Assembly (NCBI RefSeq): GCF_002198115.1
Contig: NZ_NGNR01000004.1
Span: 302,999-366,998, forward strand
Origin: Robiginitalea sediminis
GTDB taxonomy: Bacteria; Bacteroidota; Bacteroidia; Flavobacteriales; Flavobacteriaceae
Length of the DNA: 64,000 bases
Direction of reading: 5' to 3'
Part shown: piece by piece, positions 52,138-60,659 of the stretch
Numbering within the stretch: the first letter of the stretch is position 1
How the letters are laid out: the number at the start of each line of letters is the position of its first letter
Translations under genes and position numbers: made by a program
The notes under the pieces: model-generated
The model's database searches: none
Told to the model about the DNA's origin: nothing
Seen by the model: the letters and a program-made list of their open reading frames with translations, nothing else

Positions 52138-53286
52138 TTATCCCTGGCGACGGCCCAGGCGGAAAGTAGCCACAAGGACCAGAAGGGCACAGGCCAGCAG
52201 CACCCAGAAACTGGTTTTCAGGGAAAAAGATTCGGCCAGGTATCCCAGAATTGGGGGCGCCGCCAGGAACCCGCTGTACCCGGTACCGGCCACAAAGGCT
52301 ACACCCCGGGAGGAATCCACGTCCTTCACATTCCCGCCAATCCGGAAGAGCTCGGGGATAATAACCGAGAACCCAAGTCCAATAAGGGCAAACCCCACCA
52401 CGGAAAGCAGTACCAGGCCAGACAAGACTCCGGCATAGCCCACACTGGCCACTGCTGCGCCCAGGGCTACGATCCGAACCGAACCGATGCGCGCACTGAT
52501 CCCGTCGCCCAGGAACCGCCCCAGGGTCATGGTTACCGAAAAAGCCAGGAAGCCGCTGCCCCATAGCCAGGAAGGGGCCCGGGAGACCTCCTTCAGGTAG
52601 AGGCCACTCCAATCTACCACAGCGCCTTCCCCACCCATCACCACAAAGGAAATAACCCCCAGCAGGAACAGCGGCCGCAGCAGTTTCAAGCTAAAACTCC
52701 CTTTTTCCTGTACCTCTGCCCGGAGGTGGAAATAATGCTTCCTGAAATAGAGGTTTACCCCAAAAACCAGGACCACCACCCCGGCCATGTGCAAAGGTGG
52801 CAAACCTATAAAAGGGATCAGGAAACTGCCCAGGCCCGCCAGCACCCCACCCAGGCTGAAAAACCCGTGGGCGGCAGACATGAATTTCACCCGGTCTTCC
52901 TTCTCGATTTCGGTGACCAGGGTATTCATGGAAATATCGGTAAACCCATTGGCCATCCCAAAGAGGAACAGGGAACCCACCAGGGCGAGGTAAGTGGGGG
53001 CCAGAAGGGGCAGCAATGCCGTAAGGCTGCACGCCAGGACCCCATACCATGTGGCGCGCCCCACCCCGATGCGGTTGATAATCCCGGCAGCTACCGGGAA
53101 GATGGCGAAAACCCCCAGCGACAGGAAAAAAATGGCAAAACCAAGCTCCGCCTTATCGATTTGCAGGCGGGTCTGCACCCTGGGGATATAGATGGCCCAG
53201 GTCCCGAACCACAGGTTCAGGCTGGCAAACACCCAGGCCGGTGCAAAATACCGCGGGTGGGTCAGGATTAGCCTCAGGGAGTTCAT
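52138..53286 (-). CDS. MFS transporter
   Basis: The 382-residue protein has about 12 hydrophobic helices in two halves, with the loop motif GRATWYG after helix two and a corresponding GRFLGDGISARIGS between helices eight and nine, the MFS A-type signature. It resembles the Fucose/YfkF-like drug or sugar exporters in size, but its substrate is unknown. It lies 55 bases downstream of kynU on the same strand; a TATCTTTC sequence at 53318-53311 may be its own -7 element. A role in export of tryptophan metabolites is a guess from position only. Confidence 0.82.
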   Translation of the reverse strand: MNSLRLILTHPRYFAPAWVFASLNLWFGTWAIYIPRVQTRLQIDKAELGFAIFFLSLGVFAIFPVAAGIINRIGVGRATWYGVLACSLTALLPLLAPTYLALVGSLFLFGMANGFTDISMNTLVTEIEKEDRVKFMSAAHGFFSLGGVLAGLGSFLIPFIGLPPLHMAGVVVLVFGVNLYFRKHYFHLRAEVQEKGSFSLKLLRPLFLLGVISFVVMGGEGAVVDWSGLYLKEVSRAPSWLWGSGFLAFSVTMTLGRFLGDGISARIGSVRIVALGAAVASVGYAGVLSGLVLLSVVGFALIGLGFSVIIPELFRIGGNVKDVDSSRGVAFVAGTGYSGFLAAPPILGYLAESFSLKTSFWVLLACALLVLVATFRLGRRQG

Positions 53287-53341
53287 GACTGGTGTTGGGT
53301 TTTAGGCGCGGAAAGATAACCAATTCCGGCGGGCAGAAGCA

Positions 53342-54616
53342 CTAGGCCCTTCCTTTGAGGATCCCTTCCTTGAGGATCTGGCCAAACCGGTACATATCGG
53401 TAAAAGAACAATAAAATGGGGCCGGCGCCAAGCGGATGACATTTGGCTCCCGCCAGTCGGCAATCACACCCTGCTCCATCAGGTAATCGAAAAGGGGCCT
53501 TCCTTCCCCATGAAGGAATACAGAGAGCTGGCACCCGCGGGCCTCCGGGGTAATCACCTCAAAACGGCTTTCGACCTGGGCGTCTATCTCTTGCAGGACA
53601 AACTCCAGGTACGCCGTGAGTTTACGGCTTTTGGCTACCAGGGCATCCATGCCTACCTCCTGGAAGAGTTCCAGGGACGCCAGGAACGGGGCCAGGGAGA
53701 GGATGGGCGGGTTACTGAGTTGCCAGGCATCGGCAGAATCCGCCGGCTCAAAATCCGGGCGCATCAGGAAACGGGTCTCCTTGCGCGTACCCCACCAGCC
53801 TTCGAAGCGGGGCAGGTCCTCCCGGTTCAGGTGCCTCTCATGGATAAACACCCCGGAAGCGTTCCCGGGGCCGCTGTTCAGGTATTTATAGCTGCACCAG
53901 GAGGCAAAATCGACTCCCCACTCGTGCAGCTTCAGGGGGATGTTCCCTGCGGCATGGGCCAGGTCCCAGCCTACCATGGCACCGGCCTGCCGGCCCGCCC
54001 GCGTTATGGCCTCCATATCGAACACCTGCCCGTTGTAGTAATTCACCCCGCCTATAAGGACCAGGGCCAGGCTGTCTGCGTGTTCGGCAATGGCCGAGAG
54101 GACATCCTCCGTATGCCAATGGTGCCCGCCGTTTCTGCGCGGGACTTCCACCAGGGCTTCCTCAGGGTCCAGCCCGTGGAACCGCAACTGGCTTTTGAGC
54201 ATATACTGGTCCGACGGAAAGGCCTTCTCCTCGCATAAAATCTTATAGCGCTTCGCATCCGGGCGGTAAAAACTCACCATAAGCAGGTGGAGGTTTACCG
54301 TTAAGGTATTCATCACCGTAATTTCCTCCGGGAGCGCACCCATTATGGAAGCGAGGGGCCCGCGAAGGCGCTCGTGGTAGGTCCACCAGGGCTTCTCCGC
54401 CTTAAAATGCCCTTCTACGGCAAGGGACTTCCAATCCTGCATAACCTCCGCAACAAAGGAGTCGGCGGCTTTAGGTTGCAGCCCAAGGGAATTGCCGGTA
54501 AAATAAATGACATCCCGACCCCCTATCCTCGGGAAATGAAAGCGTTCCCGATACGGGGCCAGGGGGTCTTCCTTATCCAAAGCGGCGGCAAAGCCGGCTG
54601 TATTCTCAAAGTCCAT
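53342..54616 (-). CDS. kynU: Kynureninase
   Basis: This 424-residue PLP enzyme cleaves kynurenine or 3-hydroxykynurenine to (3-hydroxy)anthranilate and alanine. It has FTGNSLGLQPK near the N-terminus, VGWDLAHAAGNIPLKLHEW and the PLP lysine in WCSYKYLNSGPGNASGVF, followed by GWWGTRKETRF. The start at 54616 (MDFENTAG) is chosen because the -7 element at 54638-54631 would place the transcript start at about 54625, where the alternative ATG lies. With kmo it forms the kynurenine branch; kynureninase and kmo are 6 kb apart and not cotranscribed. Confidence 0.94.
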   Translation of the reverse strand: MDFENTAGFAAALDKEDPLAPYRERFHFPRIGGRDVIYFTGNSLGLQPKAADSFVAEVMQDWKSLAVEGHFKAEKPWWTYHERLRGPLASIMGALPEEITVMNTLTVNLHLLMVSFYRPDAKRYKILCEEKAFPSDQYMLKSQLRFHGLDPEEALVEVPRRNGGHHWHTEDVLSAIAEHADSLALVLIGGVNYYNGQVFDMEAITRAGRQAGAMVGWDLAHAAGNIPLKLHEWGVDFASWCSYKYLNSGPGNASGVFIHERHLNREDLPRFEGWWGTRKETRFLMRPDFEPADSADAWQLSNPPILSLAPFLASLELFQEVGMDALVAKSRKLTAYLEFVLQEIDAQVESRFEVITPEARGCQLSVFLHGEGRPLFDYLMEQGVIADWREPNVIRLAPAPFYCSFTDMYRFGQILKEGILKGRA

Positions 54617-54630
54617 ATGCAGCATTTGTT

Positions 54631-54638
54631 CAAAAATA
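54631..54638 (-). promoter_or_regulatory. -7 element of kynU
   Basis: The leftward strand reads TATTTTTG, ending 14 bases before the ATG at 54616. No -33 TTG at the standard distance. Confidence 0.55.
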
Positions 54639-54723
54639 CGACGAACAATACAAAGCCGGGGCTTTTTTGAGGGTCCTTTGGGCATGACTGATTGGGGAGT
54701 GCAGGGGGGTGGGGTAGATTCAT

Positions 54724-54748
54724 GGGTGGGCGGGTGGGGGGCCCACCC
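54724..54748 (+). other. G-quadruplex-type sequence with overlapping hairpin
   Basis: Four G-runs separated by single bases (GGGTGGGCGGGTGGGGGG, 54724-54741) are followed by GCCCACCC, which pairs with GGGTGGGC. A quadruplex and a hairpin would compete. It lies between the GNAT stop and the kynU promoter. Confidence 0.6.
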
Positions 54749-54781
54749 CTACCCTGGCTCAAAACGAAGTCAAAAAACCGC

Positions 54782-55249
54782 TTATTTCCTTTCCTTACCC
54801 AACCGCATCTCCACAATATGAGAGGTAAACCCAGCCTTCTCATAGGCCCGGATGGCCGGTTGGTTCCCGGCATAGACGGTAAGGCGGATCTCGTTAAGGC
54901 CCCTGGCCCGGGCCCATATTTTCAGGACCTCCATCACCTTCCCGTTTAACCCCTGGCCGCGGAACTCCGGCAGGGTATACATAAAACCGAACAGGGCATA
55001 GGCTTCGTGATCCAGATAGTGGCGGGGAGACCGTCTGGCCGCATAGCCGCAGCTCACTATACGCCCCCCGGCATCGGCCACCACCAAATGCGTGTCCGGG
55101 TCCTTGAGCATGGCGGGCAGGTCGTAATACTGTACCGGGTCCGGGCGGATCGTGGGGTCATAAGGCCGCTCGTCCCGTATCAGGCCCTGCTCCATTTCCA
55201 GGAGTTGCCCCAGGTCCCTTTCCTCTGCAGTACGGATAACAGTCTGCAT
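54782..55249 (-). CDS. GNAT family N-acetyltransferase
   Basis: The 155-residue protein has the GNAT fold, with the acetyl-CoA binding loop in LPEFRGQGLNGKVMEVL near 95-111 and a C-terminal YAGNQPAIRAYEKAGF block that is typical of the family. The acceptor is unknown. The start ATG at 55249 lies four bases after a perfect -7 element, so the transcript may be nearly leaderless. It is the first of three leftward genes, followed by kynU and the MFS transporter. Confidence 0.88.
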   Translation of the reverse strand: MQTVIRTAEERDLGQLLEMEQGLIRDERPYDPTIRPDPVQYYDLPAMLKDPDTHLVVADAGGRIVSCGYAARRSPRHYLDHEAYALFGFMYTLPEFRGQGLNGKVMEVLKIWARARGLNEIRLTVYAGNQPAIRAYEKAGFTSHIVEMRLGKERK

Positions 55250-55253
55250 AGCG

Positions 55254-55261
55254 CAAATTTA
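55254..55261 (-). promoter_or_regulatory. Leaderless-type -7 element of the GNAT gene
   Basis: The leftward strand reads TAAATTTG-CGCT-ATG: a perfect -7 element four bases from the start codon. Confidence 0.6.
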
Positions 55262-55344
55262 CACGGGAAAGGTACGCAATTCTCGAAAGGGTAGCCCGGC
55301 AATCCGGGGTCGGCCCTAAAAGGTCAAAACCGTTTCGGATTCCC

Positions 55345-55352
55345 TACTTTTG
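55345..55352 (+). promoter_or_regulatory. -7 element of the O-methyltransferase gene
   Basis: TACTTTTG is a perfect match to TAnnTTTG, 17 bases before the ATG at 55370. Confidence 0.6.
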
Positions 55353-55369
55353 GGGAAATTTCCGCAATC

Positions 55370-56011
55370 ATGCATTTTTTATCTGCCGCCCTGGAAAGCT
55401 ATATCGCCCAATGTTCCGAAGCGGAGCCGGAACTGCTCCGGGAACTCACCCGGGAAACCCACCTGAAGGTCCTCCGCCCCCGGATGATAACCGGGCACTA
55501 CCAGGGGCGCGTTTTAAGCCTTATTTCCCGCCTGGTACGGCCAACCTATATCCTGGAAGTGGGGACCTATACCGGATACTCCGCACTGTGTCTGGCCGAG
55601 GGGATGGCCCCGGACGGGCAGCTACATACCATAGACATCAACCCGGAACTCACGGAACTGCAGCGCCGGTATTTTGACAGCAGCCCCTATGGCCAGGCGA
55701 TTATCCAGCATACCCGCCCCGCCCTTGAGGTGATTCCCGGCCTGGACCTGACTTTCGACCTGGCCTTTATCGATGCGGAAAAAAAGGAATACCCGGAATA
55801 CTTCGAAGCCATCCTGCCCAAGATGCGCAAGGGCGGCCTCATATTGCTGGATAATGTATTGTGGTCCGGCAAGGTACTGGACCCCATTGAGAAAAAAGAC
55901 AAGGTAACCCCCATCCTGAAAAACCTCAACGAATCCCTGCCTTCCGACCCCAGGGTACGGACGGTGTTGCTTCCCATCCGGGACGGGCTTACTGTATGTA
56001 CGGTTGAATAA
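55370..56011 (+). CDS. O-methyltransferase, CCoAOMT-like class I SAM
   Basis: The 213-residue SAM-dependent methyltransferase has the SAM-binding motif ILEVGTYTGYSALCLAEG near 63-80, the acidic loop HTIDINPEL, the metal-binding DLAFIDAEKKEYPEYF and the LLDNVLWSGKVLD motif of caffeoyl-CoA O-methyltransferase-like enzymes. It should methylate a catechol-type hydroxyl in the cytoplasm; the substrate is unknown. Its end overlaps the convergent PAP2 gene by 23 bases. Confidence 0.9.
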   Translation: MHFLSAALESYIAQCSEAEPELLRELTRETHLKVLRPRMITGHYQGRVLSLISRLVRPTYILEVGTYTGYSALCLAEGMAPDGQLHTIDINPELTELQRRYFDSSPYGQAIIQHTRPALEVIPGLDLTFDLAFIDAEKKEYPEYFEAILPKMRKGGLILLDNVLWSGKVLDPIEKKDKVTPILKNLNESLPSDPRVRTVLLPIRDGLTVCTVE

Positions 56012-56549
56012 GGCTGCGGTAGACCCTGTAAAACACCAGGGCCAGGACGATACCGGCAACGGTGCCCACCAGGATGTCCAGGGGGTAGTGTACCCCCACA
56101 TAGATACGGCTGAAGGCAAACAACAGGGGCCAGAGGAAAATCAGGAATGCCCAACGGGAATGGTGCCGCAAAAAGAGGAAAGTAAAGGTACTCACCGAAA
56201 AGGAGGAAGAGGCGTGGCCGGAGAAAAAGCTATAGGTGGATGGACGTCTGAGCACCCGGATCAGGCCATTTACCCCCAAATCGTTGTTGGGCCGCAGCCG
56301 CCCCACCCACTCCTTGGTCAGGTCGGTCAGCAGCAGCATACAGGTGAGCATCACCAGGGCCGTAATCAAAATAGCCAGCCCTTCCCGGGTATGGAATTTC
56401 CGGAAAAGCAACACGATGAGGAACAGGAAAAGAGGTGCCCAGGTATGGATATCCGTCACCGCCTGCCAGAAACCGTCGTAGGTTTCTATCCCGAGTCCGT
56501 TCAGGTAAATCAGGACCTCCCGGTCCCATTGGAGGAGGCGTTCGAGCAT
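55989..56549 (-). CDS. PAP2-family phosphatase, membrane-bound
   Basis: The 186-residue protein has about five membrane spans and the three PAP2 motifs: KEWVGRLRP, PSTYSFFSGHAS and SRIYVGVHYPLDI, which provide the phosphate-binding residues and the catalytic histidines. It probably dephosphorylates a lipid phosphate such as undecaprenyl pyrophosphate or phosphatidic acid. It follows tatA after six bases on the same strand and overlaps the methyltransferase gene. Confidence 0.9.
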   Translation of the reverse strand: MLERLLQWDREVLIYLNGLGIETYDGFWQAVTDIHTWAPLFLFLIVLLFRKFHTREGLAILITALVMLTCMLLLTDLTKEWVGRLRPNNDLGVNGLIRVLRRPSTYSFFSGHASSSFSVSTFTFLFLRHHSRWAFLIFLWPLLFAFSRIYVGVHYPLDILVGTVAGIVLALVFYRVYRSLIQPYIQ

Positions 56550-56555
56550 GAGGGG

Positions 56556-56834
56556 TTATTTGCGGCTGATGGTGCCCCCTACATCATCCAGGTTCTTCTT
56601 GACCGACTTGATATCTTCTTCGATTTCCTTGGTAAAGGAAGTATCGATCCCCTGCTTCTCCGCGCTCTTGTGGATTTCGCGTTTGATATCCTCGGTGGCG
56701 TCCTTCAGCTGCCGCATGCCCTTGCCAAGGCCCTTGGCAATACCGGGGATTTTATCGGCCCCGAATACCATGACCACAATAAAGAGGATGAAAAAAATTT
56801 CCGCCCCGCTGATGAAAAGTAGATACAACGCCAT
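56556..56834 (-). CDS. tatA: Twin-arginine translocase subunit TatA/TatE
   Basis: The 92-residue protein has one N-terminal membrane helix (about 5-25, IFFILFIVVMVFGADKIPG), the conserved FG hinge and an amphipathic helix (about 30-60), then a charged tail. This is the TatA pattern; it forms the protein-conducting element for folded proteins carrying twin-arginine signals. The predicted promoter is only four bases from the ATG. The tatC gene is not in this window. It is followed by a PAP2 gene. Confidence 0.92.
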   Translation of the reverse strand: MALYLLFISGAEIFFILFIVVMVFGADKIPGIAKGLGKGMRQLKDATEDIKREIHKSAEKQGIDTSFTKEIEEDIKSVKKNLDDVGGTISRK

Positions 56835-56838
56835 AGCA

Positions 56839-56846
56839 CAAATATA
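56839..56846 (-). promoter_or_regulatory. Leaderless-type -7 element of tatA
   Basis: The leftward strand reads TATATTTG-TGCT-ATG: a perfect -7 element four bases from the start codon. Confidence 0.6.
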
Positions 56847-56868
56847 AGCAAGTTTCAGACCCGCCCAT

Positions 56869-56901
56869 AAAAAAAGTCCCGATGGCTGGCATCGGGACTT
56901 T
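56869..56901 (-). terminator. Terminator of the M1 peptidase operon
   Basis: AAAGTCCCGATG and CATCGGGACTTT form a 12-base stem with a five-base loop, followed on the leftward strand by a run of seven T's. It lies 15 bases after the peptidase stop. Confidence 0.88.
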
Positions 56902-56916
56902 CCTGGGTTTTAAGGG

Positions 56917-59226
56917 TTATTTCCCCTTGATATTCTCCTTGAATTGCTCGAATTCGGAAGGGGCCTCCTCGCTGGGCCACTGGTTGTTTTCCGTATCGAT
57001 ATCGGCTGTTTCCGCGTCCGGGTCTACCACGATCCCAACCAGTTCCTGGCTGGAAGAAAGCACCCGGCTGACCTCCTTATCGTTTTTTCTCCAGATTTCC
57101 GGCGGGTAGGTCACCCGTTCGGTACTGCCGTCGGCGTAGGTATATTCCACGATCAGCGGCATGGGGATGCCTCCCGGTTTCTCGAAGGTCACCTCATAGA
57201 AGAACTTAGGCTCTTCCAGGCGCTCGCGCTCTTCAGCCGTCATATTGTCCATCATGAATTCCTTGAGCGGCTGGGAAATCTCAGAGGGCTTTTTACCCTT
57301 CAGGTCCGGGTCGTAGTCCTCGCTGTCTTCCTCGGCCAGGTATACCAGGGGCGGCAACTGGTCCTCGGTAATACCGTTGTTGGCCATATATTCCTTCATC
57401 TGCTGGGTGGGCTTGTCGGAAACGTAATATTTCTTTACTCCCTTAACCCCGATGTCCACGTAATCGGTAGTATAGAACCAGGACCTCCAGAACCAGTCCA
57501 GATCTACGGCAGAAGCATCTTCCATGGTCCGGAAGAAATCCTCCGGGGTGGGGTGCTTAAACTTCCAGCGCTGGGCATAGGTCTTAAAGGCGTGGTCGAA
57601 AAGCTCGCGGCCCATAACGGTCTCCCGGAGGATATTCAGGGCCGTGGCAGGCTTTGCATAGGCGTTCGGGCCCAACTGGTAGACGTTCTCCGGGTTGGAC
57701 ATGATTGGGGCAATGTAGCTCTGGTCTCCCGCCATATAGGGTACTATGGCAGAAGGGGCGCCCCGGCGCGAGGGATATTTTTCATTAGGCGAAATCACCT
57801 GCGGATATGCCTCCCCGAATTCCTGTTCGGCCAGGTACTGCATAAAGGTATCGAGGCCTTCGTCCATCCAGCCCCACTGGCGCTCGTCCGAGTTCACAAT
57901 CATGGGGAAGAAGTTGTGGCCCACTTCGTGGATGATCACCGAGATCATCCCGTACTTCACGCGGTCGGAGTAGGTACCGTCTTCGTTCGGGCGGCCGTAA
58001 TTCCAGCAGATCATGGGGTATTCCATGCCCTGGTTTTTGGCGTGAACGGAAATGGCTTTGTGGTAAGGGTAGTCGAAGGTGTGGGCCGAATAGCTCTTCA
58101 GGGTGCTGGCCACAACCTTGGTGGAGAGCTCTTCCCAAAGCGGGTTACCCTCCTTAGGATAGAGGGAAACGGCCATCACGTCCTTGCCCCCGATTTTTAC
58201 GGCCATCATATCCCAGATGAATTTCCGGGAGGTGGCGAAACCGAAATCGCGGACCATATCGGCCTTGAACTTCCAGGTCTTGGTCTTGTCCGAGAACCCT
58301 TTTTCGGCGGCTTCCACTTCTTCCTGAGTAACAATCATCACCGGCTGGTCGTAGGTCTTTTTGGCCTGCTCATACCGGCGCATCATTTCTTTGCTGAAGA
58401 CCTCTTTGCGGTTCTGAAGGACCCCTGTGGCATCCAGCACGTGGTCGGCCGGAACGGTGATATTCACCTCGTAGTTACCAAAGGGCAGGGCAAATTCCCC
58501 GCTCCCCCAAAACTGGTGGTTTTGCCATCCTTCCACATCGTTGTAGACGGCCATACGGGGAAAGAACTGGGCAATCACATAGGCGCGGTTGCCGTCCTTG
58601 GGGAAATACTCATATCCGGAACGGGCCCGGTTAACGGTGTGGTCCGGGATGTTGTACCACCATTTAATGCTGAAGGAAACCTGCTCCCCGCTTTTGAGCG
58701 GCTGAGGGATGTTTACCCGCATCATGGTCTGGTTCACCGTATAGGATAGCGGCTTACCTTCGGCATCGCGCACATATTCAATGTTAAAACCGCCATCGAA
58801 AGGCTCCCCGAGGTATTCCCCCGCAAAGGACCCTGTGCGGTAGGCCAGCGGCACCCCACCCCCATTGCGCAGGGGCGATTTGGAATCCTTGGCCCTGACG
58901 TTCTGGTCCAGTTGTACCCAGAGGAATTCCAGGACGTCCGGGGAATTGTTGTGGTAGGTGATGGTTTCTTCCCCGTAAATCCGGGCCTCCTTGTCGTCCA
59001 GGGTGATGTCCATCTTGTAGTCGGCCTGCTGCTGGTAGTAATCCGGCCCGGGGGCCCCGGAAGCAGAGCGATAGGTATTGGGCGTAGCCATTTCCTGGTA
59101 CATCTGGCGGAATTTGCTCTCATTCAGGTGCCCGGGTTGCCGTTCCTGGGTTTCCGGTTCCTCCTGTGCAAAAAGCGCCGCTGCAAAGAGGTAGCACACG
59201 GCGGTGAATACGTACTTGATTCTCAT
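56917..59226 (-). CDS. M1 family metallopeptidase, secreted
   Basis: The 769-residue protein starts with a signal peptide (YVFTAVCYLFAAALFAQ), then the M1 beta-domain and the catalytic domain with HEVGH at 433-437 and the third zinc ligand E456, exactly HExxH-x18-E. The substrate-binding motif is GMEYPMI in place of GAMEN. The last 150 residues form an unusual tail with an acidic stretch, followed by residues resembling a processing region. It would cleave N-terminal residues from periplasmic peptides. It is the last gene of a four-gene leftward operon with the two CarboxypepD_reg proteins and a DUF6702 protein; a terminator ends it. Confidence 0.92.
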   Translation of the reverse strand: MRIKYVFTAVCYLFAAALFAQEEPETQERQPGHLNESKFRQMYQEMATPNTYRSASGAPGPDYYQQQADYKMDITLDDKEARIYGEETITYHNNSPDVLEFLWVQLDQNVRAKDSKSPLRNGGGVPLAYRTGSFAGEYLGEPFDGGFNIEYVRDAEGKPLSYTVNQTMMRVNIPQPLKSGEQVSFSIKWWYNIPDHTVNRARSGYEYFPKDGNRAYVIAQFFPRMAVYNDVEGWQNHQFWGSGEFALPFGNYEVNITVPADHVLDATGVLQNRKEVFSKEMMRRYEQAKKTYDQPVMIVTQEEVEAAEKGFSDKTKTWKFKADMVRDFGFATSRKFIWDMMAVKIGGKDVMAVSLYPKEGNPLWEELSTKVVASTLKSYSAHTFDYPYHKAISVHAKNQGMEYPMICWNYGRPNEDGTYSDRVKYGMISVIIHEVGHNFFPMIVNSDERQWGWMDEGLDTFMQYLAEQEFGEAYPQVISPNEKYPSRRGAPSAIVPYMAGDQSYIAPIMSNPENVYQLGPNAYAKPATALNILRETVMGRELFDHAFKTYAQRWKFKHPTPEDFFRTMEDASAVDLDWFWRSWFYTTDYVDIGVKGVKKYYVSDKPTQQMKEYMANNGITEDQLPPLVYLAEEDSEDYDPDLKGKKPSEISQPLKEFMMDNMTAEERERLEEPKFFYEVTFEKPGGIPMPLIVEYTYADGSTERVTYPPEIWRKNDKEVSRVLSSSQELVGIVVDPDAETADIDTENNQWPSEEAPSEFEQFKENIKGK

Positions 59227-59291
59227 AGTGGATATGTTGGAAATTTTGTCGCGGGAAATTAACATTTTACCCCGAATTGCCCTGTCAGGGC

Positions 59292-59801
59292 TCATAAGTT
59301 TAACATTCCTTTATTGTTCTCCCGGATCAGTACAAAGCTTTTACGCTTGCCCTGAACTTTTATATGAACGAGGTTTTTTTGCTCCTCGAACAGGTCGGTG
59401 AGCACGTCGTTACGCACTTCCACTGTCTTGAGGTTTTCCGGGGCCACCCCGGGCACCTCGAGATAACACACAATCAGATCCTTGTCGAAACGGTAGCCCA
59501 CAAAGGTGAAGTCCCGTGCCTCTCCGTTCACGGCGAAGCCGAACTTGGTACGGAAATACCGTTCTACATAAGCCTTGGCCAGGCCCGATTCCTCAGGTGT
59601 CCCCAAACGCGCCTGAACATCGTAGCGCTCCAGCAGCACCGCCTCCAGGTCGTCTATAAATACCCGGCTGATGACCTGCAGGGCCTGGTCCTTCTCGGAA
59701 TACTCCACGTTGGTGACACTTACATAGAACTTATGAAGGGCTGTAAAACTGCTCATGGTACCCATCAGGATAAGCAGCAATAGGGAGATGCGGTTTTTCA
59801 T
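59292..59801 (-). CDS. DUF6702 family protein
   Basis: The 169-residue protein has a signal peptide (MKNRISLLLLILMGTMSS) and a single domain with the pattern HKFYVSVTNVEYSEKDQALQVISRVFIDDLEAVL, in which the conserved HKFYVSVT and F/DDLE residues mark the DUF6702 family that usually lies next to M1 peptidase or carboxypeptidase-like genes. It is exported; the function is unknown. The ATG at 59801 is used. It is separated from the M1 gene by 65 bases. Confidence 0.82.
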   Translation of the reverse strand: MKNRISLLLLILMGTMSSFTALHKFYVSVTNVEYSEKDQALQVISRVFIDDLEAVLLERYDVQARLGTPEESGLAKAYVERYFRTKFGFAVNGEARDFTFVGYRFDKDLIVCYLEVPGVAPENLKTVEVRNDVLTDLFEEQKNLVHIKVQGKRKSFVLIRENNKGMLNL

Positions 59802-59849
59802 CAGGTAAGTATTCTTTCCGTTATCCGGCAAAAGGCATGCCAGGTATTC

Positions 59850-60659
59850 TTATTCATCCATGGGGTTATACCCCTTGTATTCTTCGCTTTTCCTGCGCAG
59901 GAAGGCCCAGATCTTCAACTGGTCTTCGGAAGCTGCAACTTCCTCAAAAAGGGAATCCACCTCGCAAAAGTACATGAAGTCCTCTATACGGGGGGCCGGG
60001 ATCCCCAGGTCCTGTACAATAACGCTGTCTGTGACCTGCAGGCGGATGCGCCGGGCCTGGTCGTAACGGCGTTCGTAGGCCAGTTGCTTCTTAAGCCGTC
60101 GTGTACGCCCGGTTATGGCATTCAAAATCGGGTTAAGGGGGACAATCCCGCCCCCGGTGGTGGCTTCGTTCAGGCGGTTTTCCGTGGGGGTCCACTTGCG
60201 GGCATTGGCGTTGGGCAGCCCCAGAGACCAGGAGGTCACCACCTCCTTTTCCGGCAGGCGTTCCAGGTCCTTGGTCAGGTCCCCGGTAAGGTCGTAGGGG
60301 GTAACCACCACCTCCTCCAACTCATTGACAAAGGGTTCCAGGGGCACGCGGATGGCAGCCACCTCAAACATGGCCTCCCTTACCACCAGGGTCTGCCTGC
60401 GGTAGCGTACGGCAGAGAACAACAGGGTATCCCCTGTCTCGGCATTGATGCGAAACTGACCTGTCTCGTTTGAAATCGTTGCAGTCTGGGCAGAAAGGTT
60501 AAGCACGTGGACGTCGGAGACCCCCTGGTCCCCTTCCACCACCTCGCCCCTCAGGAACCGCTCCTGCTGGCCATGGGCCTGAAAGCTGCTGAGCAACCCC
60601 GCAAGGGCCAGGGCAATTACCCAGCCGGGCCTATTCCATCGTTTTGCGGAACGCGTCAC
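59850..60659 (-). CDS. CarboxypepD_reg-like domain protein with uncharacterised C-terminus, GTG start
   Basis: The 269-residue protein has a signal peptide (WVIALALAGLLSSFQAHG), a CarboxypepD_reg-like domain (about 34-105; FLRGEVVEGDQGVSDVHVLN and LFSAVRYRRQTLVV), the linker LEEVVVTPYDLTGD and an uncharacterised C-terminal domain with PLNPILNAITGRTRRLKKQL and DLGIPAPRIEDFMYFC. The gene begins inside its upstream neighbour. I use GTG 60659 because the longer TTG start adds ten residues unlike a signal peptide. It is a paralogue of the next protein upstream. Confidence 0.78.
   Translation of the reverse strand: MTRSAKRWNRPGWVIALALAGLLSSFQAHGQQERFLRGEVVEGDQGVSDVHVLNLSAQTATISNETGQFRINAETGDTLLFSAVRYRRQTLVVREAMFEVAAIRVPLEPFVNELEEVVVTPYDLTGDLTKDLERLPEKEVVTSWSLGLPNANARKWTPTENRLNEATTGGGIVPLNPILNAITGRTRRLKKQLAYERRYDQARRIRLQVTDSVIVQDLGIPAPRIEDFMYFCEVDSLFEEVAASEDQLKIWAFLRRKSEEYKGYNPMDE

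Noticed and set aside
56944..58749. 601-codon open frame antisense to the M1 peptidase
   Set aside because: Long antisense frames are expected in this GC-rich DNA; the peptidase zinc motif on the other strand is decisive.
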